DNA from: Lutjanus erythropterus
Taxonomy: Eukaryota > Chordata > Actinopteri > Lutjaniformes > Lutjanidae
Assembly: GCA_020091685.1 (NCBI GenBank)
Contig: CM034597.1
Span: 32,206,801 to 32,270,800 of the forward strand
Direction of reading: 5' to 3'
DNA length: 64,000 bases
Below the pieces are notes generated by a model. It made no database searches, had not been told where the DNA came from, and was given only the letters and a program-made list of their open reading frames with translations. This document shows positions 1 to 12,804 of the stretch, in pieces. The translations under genes and the position numbers were made by a program. How positions within the stretch are numbered: position 1 is the first letter of the stretch; the number at the start of each line of letters is the position of its first letter.

Positions 1-2660
1 ATCTGTAGGCGGGTCAGAGCAAAGAAACAGCACAATAACATAATATAAAGTCATACAAAGAACAAATAAGACACACAATACTGTACAAAGCTATAAACCC
101 ATACACAGTATGATAAATTAAAAAGAAAATTGTGTACATTTGTGCCCAATTAAAATACAAACAAAAGATATCAAACTCAGTGATTATTCAGTGCAATATT
201 TATATTACATCTTGTCATTTTTATAACTGTATTCAAGCTTCAGTACAGACGACCCACTTGCTAATGACAGCACGTCCCTCTGGCTCCCTCTAGTGGGAGA
301 CAAAAATTATATCTTCTCTGTTTGCATGCTGACTCTTCTCAGGGCCCAAGTAGGTACATAAATGCACTTCAGGATCCACTTTGTATGTTTTCATCAGTGT
401 AAAATCACCTAAAATAAAGAATCATTGTGTTGTTGTTACCTCACAGCGAGCCATTTATATCTAGAGAAGTCTGCCATGTTTATACGGTAGCCAGAATGAA
501 CAAACCAGACGCTGTCTTTAGATACAGCCTTTCAACTTTCAAGTCTCCTCTTAGAGAAAAGGTTAATGCAACCTAAAGCAAAAATATGTATGATGGAGAA
601 AACAGTCATATACAGGTCAGGGCAGATGAAAGTTATTACTTTTGCATATTAATACAAAGTGAAAGAATTAAAAAAAACACTAAAATCCCATTTGAAATTT
701 TGTTAAAGCATAACCTTCAAATATTAAAGAAAGAATAATTAAATGGTGTGTGTGTGTGTAAACTAGGAAAATGGTGCAAGAAATTAAATGTGAAGTTTAG
801 TGACAGTAGAAATCTCCCTTGCAGATGGTGTGAAATGTACATTAATACACTATTTTCATGGAATTTAATGTGTGAAAGCACTGAATGGATACATGCATAA
901 TTTAATTTACGCATGTTTATGTGCAGTTGTATGAAAAAATTATCAAGTTTGTGATGATTTCTGTAGGAATTAAGATTGATTTAGAATTTTATTGGAAAGG
1001 ATGACAATTTGTCTCTCTTCCATATGTACAGAATTGTTAATTTAACGAGAGGAGCTGTTTTGTTTGTTGTGTTTATATGACTATAATGTGTGTGCAGGTC
1101 TGTGGTTACATATATGGTGGATCCCATTAAGGATAGCCAGTTCTTAAACTGGTACAAATGGGGATCCTATTGAACTAAAGTGTACGCTTCGAAGGGGAGG
1201 ATGATGATGCCACTAAATGCTACACACTTGTCTTTTAAAGTAAATGTTTTTTTTGTTGCTGTTGTTTTGTTTTCAGACAGTAGAAGAGTAGGGACAGCTG
1301 ATTATCGCTCCTAAATACCTTTTGACATCCTTGTGTTTGAAGGATTGAACACCAAAAACATCAAGTATCAAATGTTGATATCTAATCCTCTGTCAGATTC
1401 TCAGGCTTTTTTTAAGCTACTTATTCTTTGACATTTCCTGATCTAAATTAGGACACTTCTTTATCTTTAGAGTATAAGTTATTTAGGCAGAAGTATGTAT
1501 GTAACACTGATGCATTGACCAGTGTGGCATGTTTCGTTAAATGCAAAAAGGGGTGAAACGTGTTTATATTTCCCAACCTAGGGTATGGGAAAGAGTTGAG
1601 ATTATATAAATGTAAAAAGCTTGTCCTGTGACTTTGGAACAGTATCAAAAATAAGCAAATTAAAAGGAGAAAAGAAAAAAAAAATCAAAATAAACGAAAT
1701 GATCAAATAAAAACATAAAAATTGAATAAATGTTTCTATTATATTAAATAAGAGATACAAAATCTAAATCTAAGAATGGGAGTATAACTCAGATGGGTAG
1801 TTCAGACACACTGGTGTCCGATTCTGCCTTTATCTTCACCTGCTATAATACTAGTATCACACTGGCACAGGGTGAATGTTAAAAACTCAGGTGTAAGGAA
1901 GAAAGACGTAAGGAGTGCTTCTATAGAGATACAGTCTATAGGACCTTGGTTATGTAACAGAGGTGTGGAGTCCAAGGGTTGTCATGAATCAGAAATGTTT
2001 ATCTTGTGTCAACGGTTGCCAAGGCTATACGTAAGCCACTGTGACGGGTGGAGACAAGATGTAATCTCTGCTCAATAAATCACAGTGACACACCTTTCTA
2101 CACATTAAATGTTTCAAAAGAGCAACCTCTGTTCTGTCTTGGCTAAGGCCACTTAAATTTCCATCATGAGCTCATGTGCTCTTCATTAATAAAAACCATT
2201 GCGTCCATTGTGTGAAACCTAATGTAACACCTGCTATAAACTAACTGTCCAATGAGTATTGGATTAAATGAGAAATATGAAACACCAGAAACCCCTGAAA
2301 AATACTCAAGAGAGACAAAAACAAAGAATGATTGCTGATTTTGTTTAAAGTGAAGTTCAATATCCTGCTTTGATGATCAGATTGGGGTACAAGTCTCCGG
2401 ATTTACTTTCACTCGACTCGGTATTCTCGGAGGTTCCCTGGTGTATTTATAGTAAGGCAGACATGAAAATGTATTTAAGCAAACCTCACATTCCACGCTG
2501 TGATCATGTTTTCTCTCATCATGAACTGTGAAACTCTAAAAGACCCTACTGAATTCTCTTCTCAGCTTTTTTTTTCTGGCTGCCAAAAAAGACAGAATTA
2601 TTTTACTGCATGTGTAAATAATAATGAACACTGGATAACATCTGGATATAAGAGATTTTT
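1..2660. other. Gene-poor left edge with repeat fragments
   Basis: I see no supportable coding exon here. The open frames are short, AT-rich and lack splice context. The stretch at about 395-525 and the piece at 1185-1243 match the two ends of a MITE family that recurs at 9.6, 25.3 and 38.5 kb (cues: cacctgaaaataagaatc, gagccatttatatct, ctacacac). A short GT repeat lies at about 745-757. The rest is low-complexity AT-rich DNA. Part of it could be the 3' UTR or distal flank of a neighbouring gene outside the window, but nothing shows this. Confidence 0.5.
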
Positions 2661-2666
2661 TACTTA

Positions 2667-3031
2667 AAGGGACAGTTCACCCCAAAATCCAAACTACATA
2701 TTTTTCCTCTGGTCTGTTGTACTAATAATAGATACAGATTATTTTGGTGTGAGTGGCAGAGTCTTAAAGATATTGGTCATAGCGATGTCTGCCACCTAAA
2801 TGGCACCCAACTTGTGGGGCTCAAAGCCCAAAAGAATACATTTGAAAAACTCAACAGTAATGTCTCTTTCAGAAATGATGACCCGCTTACTCAAGATAAT
2901 CTGCAGACCTTGTTGCGAGAAGTTTCATGGGGGAACTGTTTTCTTTCTAGTAGAAAGAAAGGAGTTCCAGTAGATTCTACCATAGAAAGAAAACAGTTCC
3001 AACACGAAACTGCTTACAACCAGTAAAAATG
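2667..3031 (+). repeat. MITE, 'AAAGGGACAGTTCACCCC' family, copy 1
   Basis: The block starts with ttaaagggacagttcacccc and continues with a tail (tggtgtgagtggcagagt, then a gatgtctgcc stretch) that recurs in the same order at about 29.7, 30.4-30.8 (reverse), 54.6-55.1 and 63.8 kb. The open frames inside (for example 2814-3026) are repeat-derived and not genes. It is a widespread fish non-autonomous DNA element by resemblance; the family name is not assigned. Confidence 0.7.
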
Positions 3032-3282
3032 CTTGTTTTTGAACGGCTCAGATGTTTATTCTAAGTGTCGGACAATATTACTGAAAGGGGCCACACACAG
3101 CCCTGTTCTGTACTTTTACTTAAATATTTTTTAACAGCAGTTTGTCTTGTAGTTGAGTAATACTGCAGCAATTCGAACGCTGTATAAAATGTATGTCAAT
3201 CATTTGGATATGTTAATTGAATATTGTACAAAGACAAGATATTTCATGTTCAAACTGATTTTATTGTTTTTTTTGTGAATAT

Positions 3283-4082
3283 ACACTCATTCTGAATTTG
3301 CAGACTGCTGCATGTTTCAAGTTCAAAAGTTGGGACAGGAGCAACAAAAACTGTGAAAGTTGTGGGAAAACACCTGTTTAGAGCATTCCACAGGTAAACA
3401 CTGGTAACAGATGATGATATCATGATTGGGTATTAAAGGGGCGTCCTCTAAAGGCTCAGTTGTGCACAAGTATGGATGGGGTGTGGTTCATCACTCTATA
3501 AACACTGTGTGGGCAAGTAATCCAACAGTTTGTAACAGATTGTTATTAATGCAAAGTTCAAAAACCAGCATCTGTGATGGTATGGAGGTGTCTTAGTGCC
3601 CATGGCATCATGGCTAACTGTCACATTTGGGAATCAATGAAAGTGGCATACAGGTTTTGGAGCAACATATGCTGCCATCTAGACAACGTCTTTTTCAGAG
3701 ACATCTCTGCTTATTTCAGCAAGACAATGCCAAGACACATTCTGCAGGTGGTACAACAGCGTGGCTTTGTAGTAAAGGAGTTCAGGTACTAGACTGACCT
3801 GCCTGCAGTCCAGACCCATCTCCCATTAAAACTGTGTGGTGCATTATGAGGCACAAAATACAACAACAGAGACCCTGGACTGTTGAGTACCTGAACCTAT
3901 ATATGAAGCAAGAATGAGAAAGAATTTCACTTTTAAAACTTAAACAATTAGTGTCCTCAGTTCCCAAACAATTACTTAGTGTTGTTAGAAGAAAAGGTGA
4001 TGTATCACAGTGGTAAACGTGCTCCTGTCACTACTTTTTTAGAAAATGTTGCAGGCATCAAATTCAGAATGAGTGTATATTT
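3283..4082 (+). mobile_element. Decayed Tc1/mariner-like transposon
   Basis: Inverted termini are visible: atacactcattctgaatttg near 3281-3300, and its reverse complement, caaattcagaatgagtgtat, near 4059-4078. The interior reads on the plus strand as a broken Tc1-type transposase: a VW-C-S-HG stretch around 3575-3610, then a frame-broken relic of the DDE region that should resemble SPDLSPIENVW around 3800-3845. Frameshifts and stops make it inactive. The element is about 0.8 kb, shorter than an intact Tc1 element of about 1.6 kb, so the 5' part of the transposase is deleted. Confidence 0.7.
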
Positions 4083-4379
4083 GCAATAAACAATAAAGTC
4101 AATCAGTTCGATCATAAAATATCTTCAATTGAATATAGATTAAAAAAAAGAGTTGCAAATAATTACATTATGTTTTATATGTTTTTATTATTGGAGTTTG
4201 GAAAATCTAATCATTTCAGTATTAAAAGTTATAGCAAAGCGAATTTTGCTGTTGTGCAAACTTATTGACAGCTCTGTATGGGTTGACTTTTTTTCTTCGT
4301 CAGTATAATGGCCTGTATTTGCCACTAGTCAGTTATCGCGCAGTCACGCGTCCCACCCACAGCCTGCGGTGATTTACCA

Positions 4380-4566
4380 GTTGTGTTCCGTATAGATGAG
4401 CAGCGGTGGTCCCCTGGGTTTCCCCGCACACACTGTCCCGGGACCCGTCGAGATTTACCTCGTTTTTCGGGGGATTTTTCGGACCACTGCGTGTTTCTAC
4501 GTTTTACTTTCACTCTTTCACGCGTTGGTTTTGTGCGACCAGAGCGTGCTTCAGTCGTCAATTCAG
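4380..4566 (+). promoter_or_regulatory. Candidate serpin 5' UTR exon and promoter
   Basis: A locally CpG-rich block stands out from the AT-rich surroundings and ends in a good donor (ttcag|gtaatg at 4566/4567). Clade-B serpin genes usually have a non-coding first exon, and the first coding exon (5893-6081) begins at an acceptor 21 bases before its ATG, so an upstream UTR exon is expected. Assigning this block is inference. Overlapping open frames on both strands (4325-4663 minus, 4383-4646 plus) are by-products of the GC content. Confidence 0.4.
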
Positions 4567-5892
4567 GTAATGTAACAAACGTAGGTAATAGGCCTGTTGC
4601 GATGCACCCGCACAACACCGCACAGAACCCGCAGCGTGTCGCGTAACTCATCCTGTCAGACATGGTGCTTCACTTCTTGAACAGCAGCCTGTGTGCCATT
4701 TAAAGCTCGATGCGTGCGGGTTGATTTCCGGAAATGTGGGCGCAGCTTGATACACTTCGGCGAAAACTGCGATGCTACAGACAAAATACAACATATGAGG
4801 CTAAATTGTTCATAGATACGTTTAAAAAATTAAACCGGAGGTCTAAGTTGAAAAGTGCCATGGTGATCTTTGCACACACCCACTGCAAGAGGTATTCACA
4901 TACTTTATTTACAATCAAAGTACGAACACCTCGCTGTAAAATACTATTGTATTAAAAGTTTTGGCCTGCATTAAACATGTTATCTGAATAAAAGTAAGTA
5001 TTAACAGGAAAACGTACTTAGAGTAATAAAAGTGAAACGTACTCAACGCAGACAAAATGTCTCCTATGGCTGTTATACTGTTATGATATCATTAGGTTAT
5101 ATGACTCGTGCATAAAAGCAGGGTTTTACTGCTGTAGTTGGTTTAGGTGGAGCCCATTTTGAACTATTTTGAATATGATTGTTTTTTTTATTATTATGAA
5201 CTACTCTGCTGATTGTTTTCTCCATTAACTGCCTGATTGTTTGATTTGTAACATGCTGTAAATATTGAAAAATTATGTCACAATGACCCAGAACCCAAAG
5301 TAACACCTTCACAATGCTTAATTTGTCCAAATATCAACATCGTTATAAATGCAATCATGAAATGTTTTACATGAAAGATTACGTAAACTATTAATTGCCA
5401 ATTAATGTTCTGTAAAGTAAAAGTATTGAAATGCCTTAATTTAACATTTACTAATAAAAGAAAAAGTAAAAAAGTATTAAATAGTCTTTACTGAATGCTG
5501 TAATAGTGCTCTGAAATGGTCTAAAAAGATGTAAATTCAAATGCGCCTGTAGGTTTTTGCTAATAAACATTTGGACAAATGTTCTATAACTCAACCAGTT
5601 ATTGTGAGTTTGCCACACTCATAATTTTGAACTGACAATGCGTGTATTTATGTAGAAGAATACACCAGTATTTTCACATTTGATGTTTAGTTTTATTACA
5701 AATTAGCCTTGAGTTTTATTAAACAGTGAAATTAAGATATCTTAAAAAATCTTGCATTTAACTTGCTGATACATGCAGACACTCTGACATCAACTGTGAA
5801 ATATAATTTAGATGCATTAAAGTGTGTATTTTGTAAATACTTTTGCAATATGGGATTATATATGGATTTCAAATGCCATTGTCTCATTACAG
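4567..5892. other. AT-rich intron 1 of the serpin gene
   Basis: This is the presumed first intron if the 4380-4566 exon is right. No coding, RNA or clear repeat feature was recognised. It ends in the acceptor ctcattacag before the coding exon at 5893. Confidence 0.4.
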
Positions 5893-5913
5893 GAACACCG
5901 TACATCATTGATC

Positions 5914-8900
5914 ATGGCCGCCATCAGCAGCTCAAACACAGATTTCGCCTTGGATCTGCTCCGCACTCTGAGCCAAGCAAATCCCACCGGGAACATCTTT
6001 GTGTCCCCGCTGAGCATCAGCTCAGCCCTGGCCATGGTTTACCTGGGTGCTAGAGGCAACACTGCTGTTCAGATGGCACAGGTGAGCACACTGTCTATCT
6101 GTCTTTTTCACCTCCTCTACCACCTGACATCTCTGTGTCACTTACAGCAGATATAAAAAGTAACATACATTATGTAGTTATGAAGTCTTGAGGTCATCCT
6201 GGCCTGTTTCCATTAAACATCTCAGGAGCCTAAAACTCAGACTATTGGCGCAGGTGTGTATCTTAGCGCAGACTGAAAGGTGTGTCTTCAGATAGGCAAA
6301 GTCTAATGACACCTGTACTTTGACCTCAAGAAACACCCCTGAAACAAGTTATCTATTGTTCACTTAAAAGCAGAACGTTGTTAAAACTGGCAGTTCCACA
6401 TTGAGTTGCAGTTTCAGTTCATGAAACCTGTTTTGCTTTTGACAGTTACTGTAAATCCTCCAATCTTTGTTCTTTACCTTACTTTGATTAATGACTTTTG
6501 TGTTGCCAGCTGCAGTTGCAGGTTGATGATGATTGAATGACATAATGAATTCACAAGAAGAAATACGCTATATGGCCAGAAGTATAGGGACATAAGAACA
6601 TCACACACATTTGTAATTGTTTGACTGTATCGCTACAAAACCCTGGGCATTTTGGTGCATTCACATGGACTCAGACATCAGATGGACAATATCAGAGGAC
6701 AGAACAGCAATACAAAACCCATATAAACACTGGGAGAACACACACCCTCCACACACCCTTTCTGTGTGGGTGCTCTCTTCATGTTTGCATGGGTTTCCTC
6801 TGCATCCGATTTGAATCCAGGACCTTCTTGCTGTGAGGTGCAGCACTAACCAAAGAGCCACTGTGCTGTTCAAAGGACCGGTTCACCCCCAAATCAGAAA
6901 CCCATCTTTTTCTGCTTACCTTTAGTGCTATTTATCCATCTAGATTGTTCTGATGTGAGTTGTCAAGTTCTGGACATGTTGGCTAAAGAGATGTCTACCT
7001 GCGCTGCGATATAATGAAATTACACTTTTCTTCGAGTTCATTTGAAAAACTCAAAAACAATGGCTCTTTTCAGAAATCATGAACTGCTGACTCAAGATAC
7101 ACTGTCCAATAACCATATTTTTTAAATTTTCTGGTATTATAAGCTGTTACAGGAGCATGGCTCCAGAACAATGTAGTGTCCTTTCAGCTTCCTTTCCACT
7201 CCCTGAAACAAAATTTTTGGATCCCGGAACAAACTGTTGTGCCAAACCTTCTCACAGGCCCTGTCCTTCAGCTCTGGTGAAGGCGTCCATGCAGACTTTG
7301 AGACACTGAACGCTGACATCAACTCACCATGTGCATCATACATCCTGAAACTAGCCAACCGTCTCTATGGAGAGAATACTGCCCACTTTCTCCCGGTGAG
7401 TCTTCAGTTTACAGACGACACAGATACTTAGACTGAATCAGTGATTTAATATGACCGATTTGACAAGATGTTACTGCTCTCTGCAGAAATTCCTCGAAGC
7501 CACTCAGAAGTACTACCAGGCAGACCTGAAGGCTGTTGATTTCATTGGGGCTTCAGAGGCGTGCAGAGGGGAGATCAACAGCTGGGTTGAGCAGCAGACG
7601 GAAAGTGAGAATTTACATCTTAATTAGACGCAGAATCATTCTTACACCAGTAGTTCTGTGAATCAATGTTCAAGGGCTGCTTTGTCCATGCATTTCCTTT
7701 CAGATAAGATTAAAGATCTTCTGAAGCCAGGAACAGTCAGTGCTATGACAAGATTAGCTCTGGTTAATGCCATCTACTTCAAGGGAAACTGGATGAACCG
7801 CTTTGATGAGGCAAACACCAAAGAGATGCCCTTTAAAGTCAACCAGGTAACTTAACTAAGCAATAGTTTCCAGATGCAGAGACATAAGACACTTTGACAC
7901 ATGCAGTCTGTCCCTGAAATAAGAACAGGGCTCGATATTCAAGAAAATCTGAACCGCGTATTTCTATTACTGTTGTGTTGTGAATAGAGGCAGTTACAAG
8001 GGAACCCACCTAAAATGTTACATTTGTTTGATGAAAGACACTTTCACATGGAGTGAGAGGGAACCAATCAACAAAATCAGACTGGGCAAAACAGTTCACA
8101 TCTGGTGGGGCATGAAGGCATGTAGGGGACAGATCAAAACTGCATCGCACTTGTTGAAGTGCTTTTTTATCCAAAAAAATGCAGCTCTTCTGTTTACTTG
8201 TGTGTGTTTGCAGGCCAATGTGGCATCTATGTTTTTATGTCTATGGTGTACACCTGTCCTTACCCCATCTGCTACTTCTCCTTTTGAGATTAATGGCGTT
8301 TGGTATCCATAAGTGTTGCATTACTGCCATCTGCTGGACTGTCCATTGCCTCATCTATTCCAGCATTGCCATGGCATGTGTGAAAAAGCACAAGAGGTGG
8401 AACTGTGTTATATACTATATTAATATTCCTGAATGTAGCTGTGTGTCCAAAAGGCTGAAAGGCAATCCCAGTAATTTACTGGACACTGTGTGAGAGAGGC
8501 TATAAAGTTGGAATACAAGAATTTAACTCAGCCAGATGTGCAGCTGAACATCTTCACAAACTCAATACAGACTTCCTAACGTGATGTGATCATCTCGATT
8601 TTATCTGTTTTTTGCACATCAGAATGAGACCAGGCCGGTCCAGATGATGTACCAGATGAAGAAGCTGCCCTACAACTACATCCCTGAGTTCGGTCTGCAG
8701 ATCCTGGAGCTGCAGTATGTGGATGATGAGCTCAGCATGTTCATCCTGCTGCCTGAGGAGTTGGCAGACGGCTCTGACCCTCTGCTGAAGGTACATAACC
8801 TGAACCACTTCAGTGCATATCTTAAAGATGGAGTGGAGTTTTGTTGATGTGACAAATTAATAACATGTGATTCCTCTACATAGTAGATAGGTAAGAACCA

Positions 8901-9517
8901 ACTCGGCTGTCGGTGCACGTTTCATGTATCCCATGTAGGAGTTTCATATTGTCATCTTACTAGTTTAAGAACAAATTTAAGAAAAATTCATGCATGAGGC
9001 TCGATGAGACAACAGCAACTCAAAAAATTATATGATTAACAAGCTGATGCTTACGATGTCTTGAAAATATGAACTGGAGCTACATTAAACTGTATGTGTT
9101 TTGTTCCAGCTGGAGAAAGAGCTAACACGAGAGAGGCTGGACGAATGGACCAACAGAGAAAACATGGATATCCACTCAGAGGTCCTCGTTCACCTGCCCA
9201 AGTTCAAGCTGGAGGAAGACTACGAGCTGAACGAGCCTCTGGCCAAGCTGGGCATGACAGACGTGTTCTGTGCATCAAAGGCCGATTTGTCCGGCATGAA
9301 CGGTGAAGGGGGACTCTTTCTGTCCACGGTGGCCCACAAGGCCTTTGTGGAGGTGAACGAGGAAGGCACAGAGGCGGCTGCAGCCACAGCAGGCATGATA
9401 GCGTTCTGTATGTTGAGGGAGGAGCACTTCACAGCGGACCATCCCTTCCTCTTTTTCATCAGGCAGAATAAGACCAAGTCCATCCTCTTCCTCGGCAGGT
9501 TCTCGTATCCTCAGTAG
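5914..9517 (+). CDS. serpinb1: Serpin B1-like (leukocyte elastase inhibitor-like)
   Basis: Six coding exons: 5914-6081, 7258-7395, 7487-7604, 7704-7846, 8623-8790 and 9110-9517. All have GT-AG introns and phases close to 1143 nt, giving 380 aa (human SERPINB1 is 379). The ATG in atcatggccgcc starts [16 protein letters not shown], the typical clade-B start with no cleaved signal peptide, so the product is probably cytosolic. Visible family blocks are [16 protein letters not shown] (about residues 28-42), [13 protein letters not shown], and HPFLFFIR near the end. The reactive-centre hinge [12 protein letters not shown] (about 329-340) is the inhibitory type. By alignment with SERPINB1, P1-P1' is Cys345-Met346, predicting inhibition of neutrophil-type serine proteases. 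The CD-loop is short, as in the 7-exon ov-serpins. The exact paralogue (b1, b1-like) cannot be fixed from sequence alone. Confidence 0.93.
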
Positions 9518-9551
9518 ACAGAACCAGCAGAGGAAGATGTTGGACTATTTT

Positions 9552-9557
9552 AATAAA
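9552..9557 (+). terminator. Poly(A) signal of the serpin gene
   Basis: AATAAA lies 35 bases after the stop codon and is followed by a long A run. The very short 3' UTR is unusual, and a later signal may also be used. Confidence 0.5.
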
Positions 9558-9621
9558 AAAAAAAAAAAAATACAAAATCCTTGAAATGGATTGGCTTTCT
9601 TTTCTGATGTTTTGCAAATTT

Positions 9622-10276
9622 AAAGGTCCAGTGTGTAAAATTTAGGGGGATCTATTGGCAGAAAAAGTATAATAAACATGTTTTAATTAGTGTATAATCA
9701 CCTGAAAATAAGAATTGTTACTGCGGGTTTTTTGAAAGTCTTAATTCCAGTAATCTAAATTATGGGCCTTAAAATGTTTTAAAATGTCTTAATAATGACT
9801 GACAGGTCTTAAAATTTGATTAAACTATAAAGCTAAAGTTACTTTTATAAAGCTACATTAACTTAAGCCTTACTTTTAAATGCATCTTTGGAAAGAAATT
9901 GTATCTCTCAAGCTGGAACAATGACAAAACAAAACCGGCATGAAACCAATAATCACTTATGCATACTGTAAATATACTGTTTGCCAGTATTTGCTTAATA
10001 AGTTCTCACAAAGCCTTAAATTTAATTTCTTGAAACCTGCCTAGAATGAGCCGTTTATATCTACGAGGTGCACAGGCCCTCTTCCATGGCAGGTTGAACT
10101 GTCTCTACCTCTTCCAACAGAAGGGCTCTAGAGAGGCCCTTCAGCATTTTTTTTGCATGCTTTGCGGCCACCATAGATTCTCCAACACGCTTAGCAGGGG
10201 AGAGTGAGGGGAGGTGTTTGTAATCTGCAAGCTCACTGCCAGATGGCACTAAATCCTACACACTGCTCCTTTGAGA
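9622..10276 (+). repeat. MITE, 'GGTCCAGTGTGTAA' family
   Basis: The left end is aaggtccagtgtgtaa and the right end is the inverted form (ctacacactgctccttt), with the diagnostic interior blocks cacctgaaaataagaat and gagccgtttatatct. The middle (about 9735-10030) is partly replaced by other AT-rich DNA. Relatives occur at 25262-25930 and 38461-38788, with fragments at 395-525 and 1185-1243. Confidence 0.75.
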
Positions 10277-11779
10277 GTTGTATTTTTTGTTTGACTTTGC
10301 ACTGAAATCATAGATGTAGCTTTTCAAACTACTCATGAGTGAGTTTAAGTGATTTGGGGTGAATTAATGGGTTATAATGCTGTAATGATCTCAAGAGTTT
10401 TCATAAAGACTGTTTTTTTTCAGTGGACAGTGGTGCCAATGAAATGTGTTCCCAGTGAGGTGTGTGGATTATCCAGAGGAATCAGGAATTTCTCGAAAAG
10501 CAAGTTTTTGCCATTTTCAGTGTGAAAGCATTACAAACAAAATTCCATTTACTGCAGTTGAATGGGACATATTTCAAAACCACTGTCAACAAAACGATAG
10601 ACTTTTCAAGCTTTGTATTATTTGTAACTAACACAATGAATACTCATTTTTTTATGGATTGATAGCACATTAAAAAAATAACAAAAACATAAATAAAGAA
10701 TATGAAAAATGAATGGTGATCAGCATAAGTGGTCTATTATGTGTTGCTGCTTTTGTGACAAATCTATATGTAATTTTTGTTGTAATCTAGCCATTTCTTA
10801 CAGTTCTTACTCAGTTTACAATAATTTTATGAATGCTGTTGCATGACTTGCATAAATAAAACTTGGAATTCAAACAGTCATCCGAAGCCAATACAGATAA
10901 AGGCCTGAGACAGAATTCTAGCCAAAACAAATAAAAGACAAAGTCAGCAGCAAACTAAATATACACTGAGATCCTTCTGTGTATCCTGTTAACTGTTCCT
11001 GACCCGACTGAAAACACAAGCTCATGTGGCTGTACTTTTCCTTCTGTCCACTAAGGGGCAACAATAACTTAACAATACTTAACAATAAACATTCTCCAAA
11101 AACGACTTACTATCTTAGAATAAGGGTAAGTATCTCAAAAAGGTTGCTTAGTATCTCACAGTGACAACAAACATTTTTACAATAATTACTTTTCTTTGAA
11201 AATATCCATATAGTATCTCAAAATAGTGAGAAACTTTCTAAAACTAATAACTTATCTCAAAATAATGTTAGAATGTCAAAATAGTCAGATGCTTTCTCAA
11301 AATAATGTTAGTATGTCAAAAATAATGAAATGCTTTCACAAATTAATAATTTAGTTTCTCAAAATAATTATTTAGAATCTCAACATAAATAGACATCTCA
11401 AAATAATGAGATGTTTTCTCAGAATGACTGAGATATTAAGCCATTATTGTGAAGTAAGTCAGTCACTTTGAGGTAATTTCTCATTTTTTCATCACATTGG
11501 CGGAAGTGGCTTTATAATAAAACAAAAATCTGACAGCGCAATCTAGAAGACGTATTTTATATACAAAAATAAAAATGAAAAATCGTATCAAAAATACAGT
11601 CAGACAAATATTTATCTCGTGATACTTCACTTCAGACATACGTGTTGTGTCTGTCTACTTTAAAGAAAATCAAAACACGTCAGTAAGTATATGTAAGCCA
11701 CGCAACAACCCAACAAAAACTTTATTTTGAAGGTCATAACCGGAAAACCAGTTTTACGTTCTCTCTTGACCATACCAGC
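10277..11779. other. Serpin-gfus spacer
   Basis: No coding exon was recognised. From about 11090 to 11450 there is a degenerate series of tctcaaaataatg-type units (a simple, diverged tandem repeat). The remainder is AT-rich. The right edge runs into the inverted-repeat element at the gfus promoter. Confidence 0.5.
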
Positions 11780-12008
11780 AGAAGGGAACTCCAGACCTGT
11801 GAAAGATCTCGTGAGAGTGATCATTTTAACCCAAACTGTGATCTTTTCCCAACTATAACCTGGTATTTTTATCCCTAAACCTTAACCAGATCTTAGTCAC
11901 AGATCTTAATCACAGATTCATGACATTATAAAACATTGTTAATATCCATAAAGTGGAGAATGAGGAAAGAAATCTCGCGAGAGTTTGCAAATTAAGGGTT
12001 CTCTTCTC
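11780..12008 (+). repeat. TIR element carrying TCTCGCGAGA, copy A (gfus promoter)
   Basis: The left end reads agaagggaactccagacctg and then gatctcgtgagagtg. The right end reads aatctcgcgagagtttgcaa and then gggttctcttctc, roughly the inverted complement of the left. Two other copies share this plan (18593-18698 and 45017-45234); this one and the 45-kb copy are almost the same length (229 and 218 bp). It contains a perfect TCTCGCGAGA at 11973-11982 and the variant atctcgtgagag near 11826. The family is not one I recognise. Confidence 0.65.
11973..11982. promoter_or_regulatory. TCTCGCGAGA core promoter element (gfus)
   Basis: A perfect palindromic TCTCGCGAGA lies about 100 bases upstream of the putative first-exon donor of gfus. 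In vertebrates this sequence is a known CpG-promoter element bound by BANP and active when unmethylated. Its position fits gfus transcription start. It lies in the right end of an inverted-repeat element. Confidence 0.7.
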
Positions 12009-12081
12009 GACACGACCTCCTGTCACCGGCTCCTGTCGTCCAGTCAGACTAGTCTGTGCAGTTCGCAGCCACGAATAAGAG
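12000..12081 (+). other. gfus: Probable gfus 5' UTR exon
   Basis: GC-richer sequence just downstream of TCTCGCGAGA ends in a strong donor, aagag|gtaagaaa at 12081/12082. The first coding exon of gfus starts exactly at its ATG (acceptor ctag ends at 13940), so a non-coding upstream exon is required. The transcription start is inferred, not seen. Confidence 0.6.
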
Positions 12082-12804
12082 GTAAGAAACAGTTACTTTA
12101 CACATTTTCTTTAAGTCAGAGTTGTTTTACTGCACTACTACGGAAAAGAAAAGCCTGTTATATGACGTACGTGCGACATAGTTGGCACATTGAGCTTTAG
12201 TTTATCCAGCTACGTTAGCTGAGAGGAATGAATGTGACAGCGGTTACCTGCTAGCTAACATCAACTTTGGCTAATTACGTTAGCTTGTCTGGCTGCTTTT
12301 CACGTCACAACCAGACAAGTCATCTCTAATGAGAAGTAGATAAGAACAAACAGTTTGGAGTCGGGATACCATCACTATATATTGGCCGAAAATAGAGGTA
12401 AGCTAAATAAGTTAGCTTAAGTAAGTTAGATAGTATGTTTGAGTTTGTCTTGATATAATTTGCTCTTCAATGCTCTCCACTTTACAGATTCCCTCTGTTT
12501 GCATTTCTCAGTAATAAAATGTATTGGGCTTGTAAAACAATACTTTTCCAGTGACCCGAATTGATAAATGACTGACGTGGCATTTACCTGAGCCTTCAGC
12601 CCATTCAACAAACAGCTGACTAGTGCTGCCACACACCCAACTATCAGTGAACCATCTTTGTGTGATGAAGAAAACCCTCATCATCATATGCAAACACTCG
12701 TTTTGTTTGCATTTTGTTTATGCCTCATTAGTTATTTTTCTGTCTTTGTTGGAGCTGTCAAGACCAAACACACTGAAAATAGATAATCGATTAGTAAATT
12801 GTTG

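Noticed and set aside
4325-4663. Open frames of 112 (minus) and 87 (plus) codons overlapping on both strands
   Set aside because: Both are in a GC-rich block, overlap antisense and have low-complexity Arg/Lys-rich translations; a UTR exon explains the block better.
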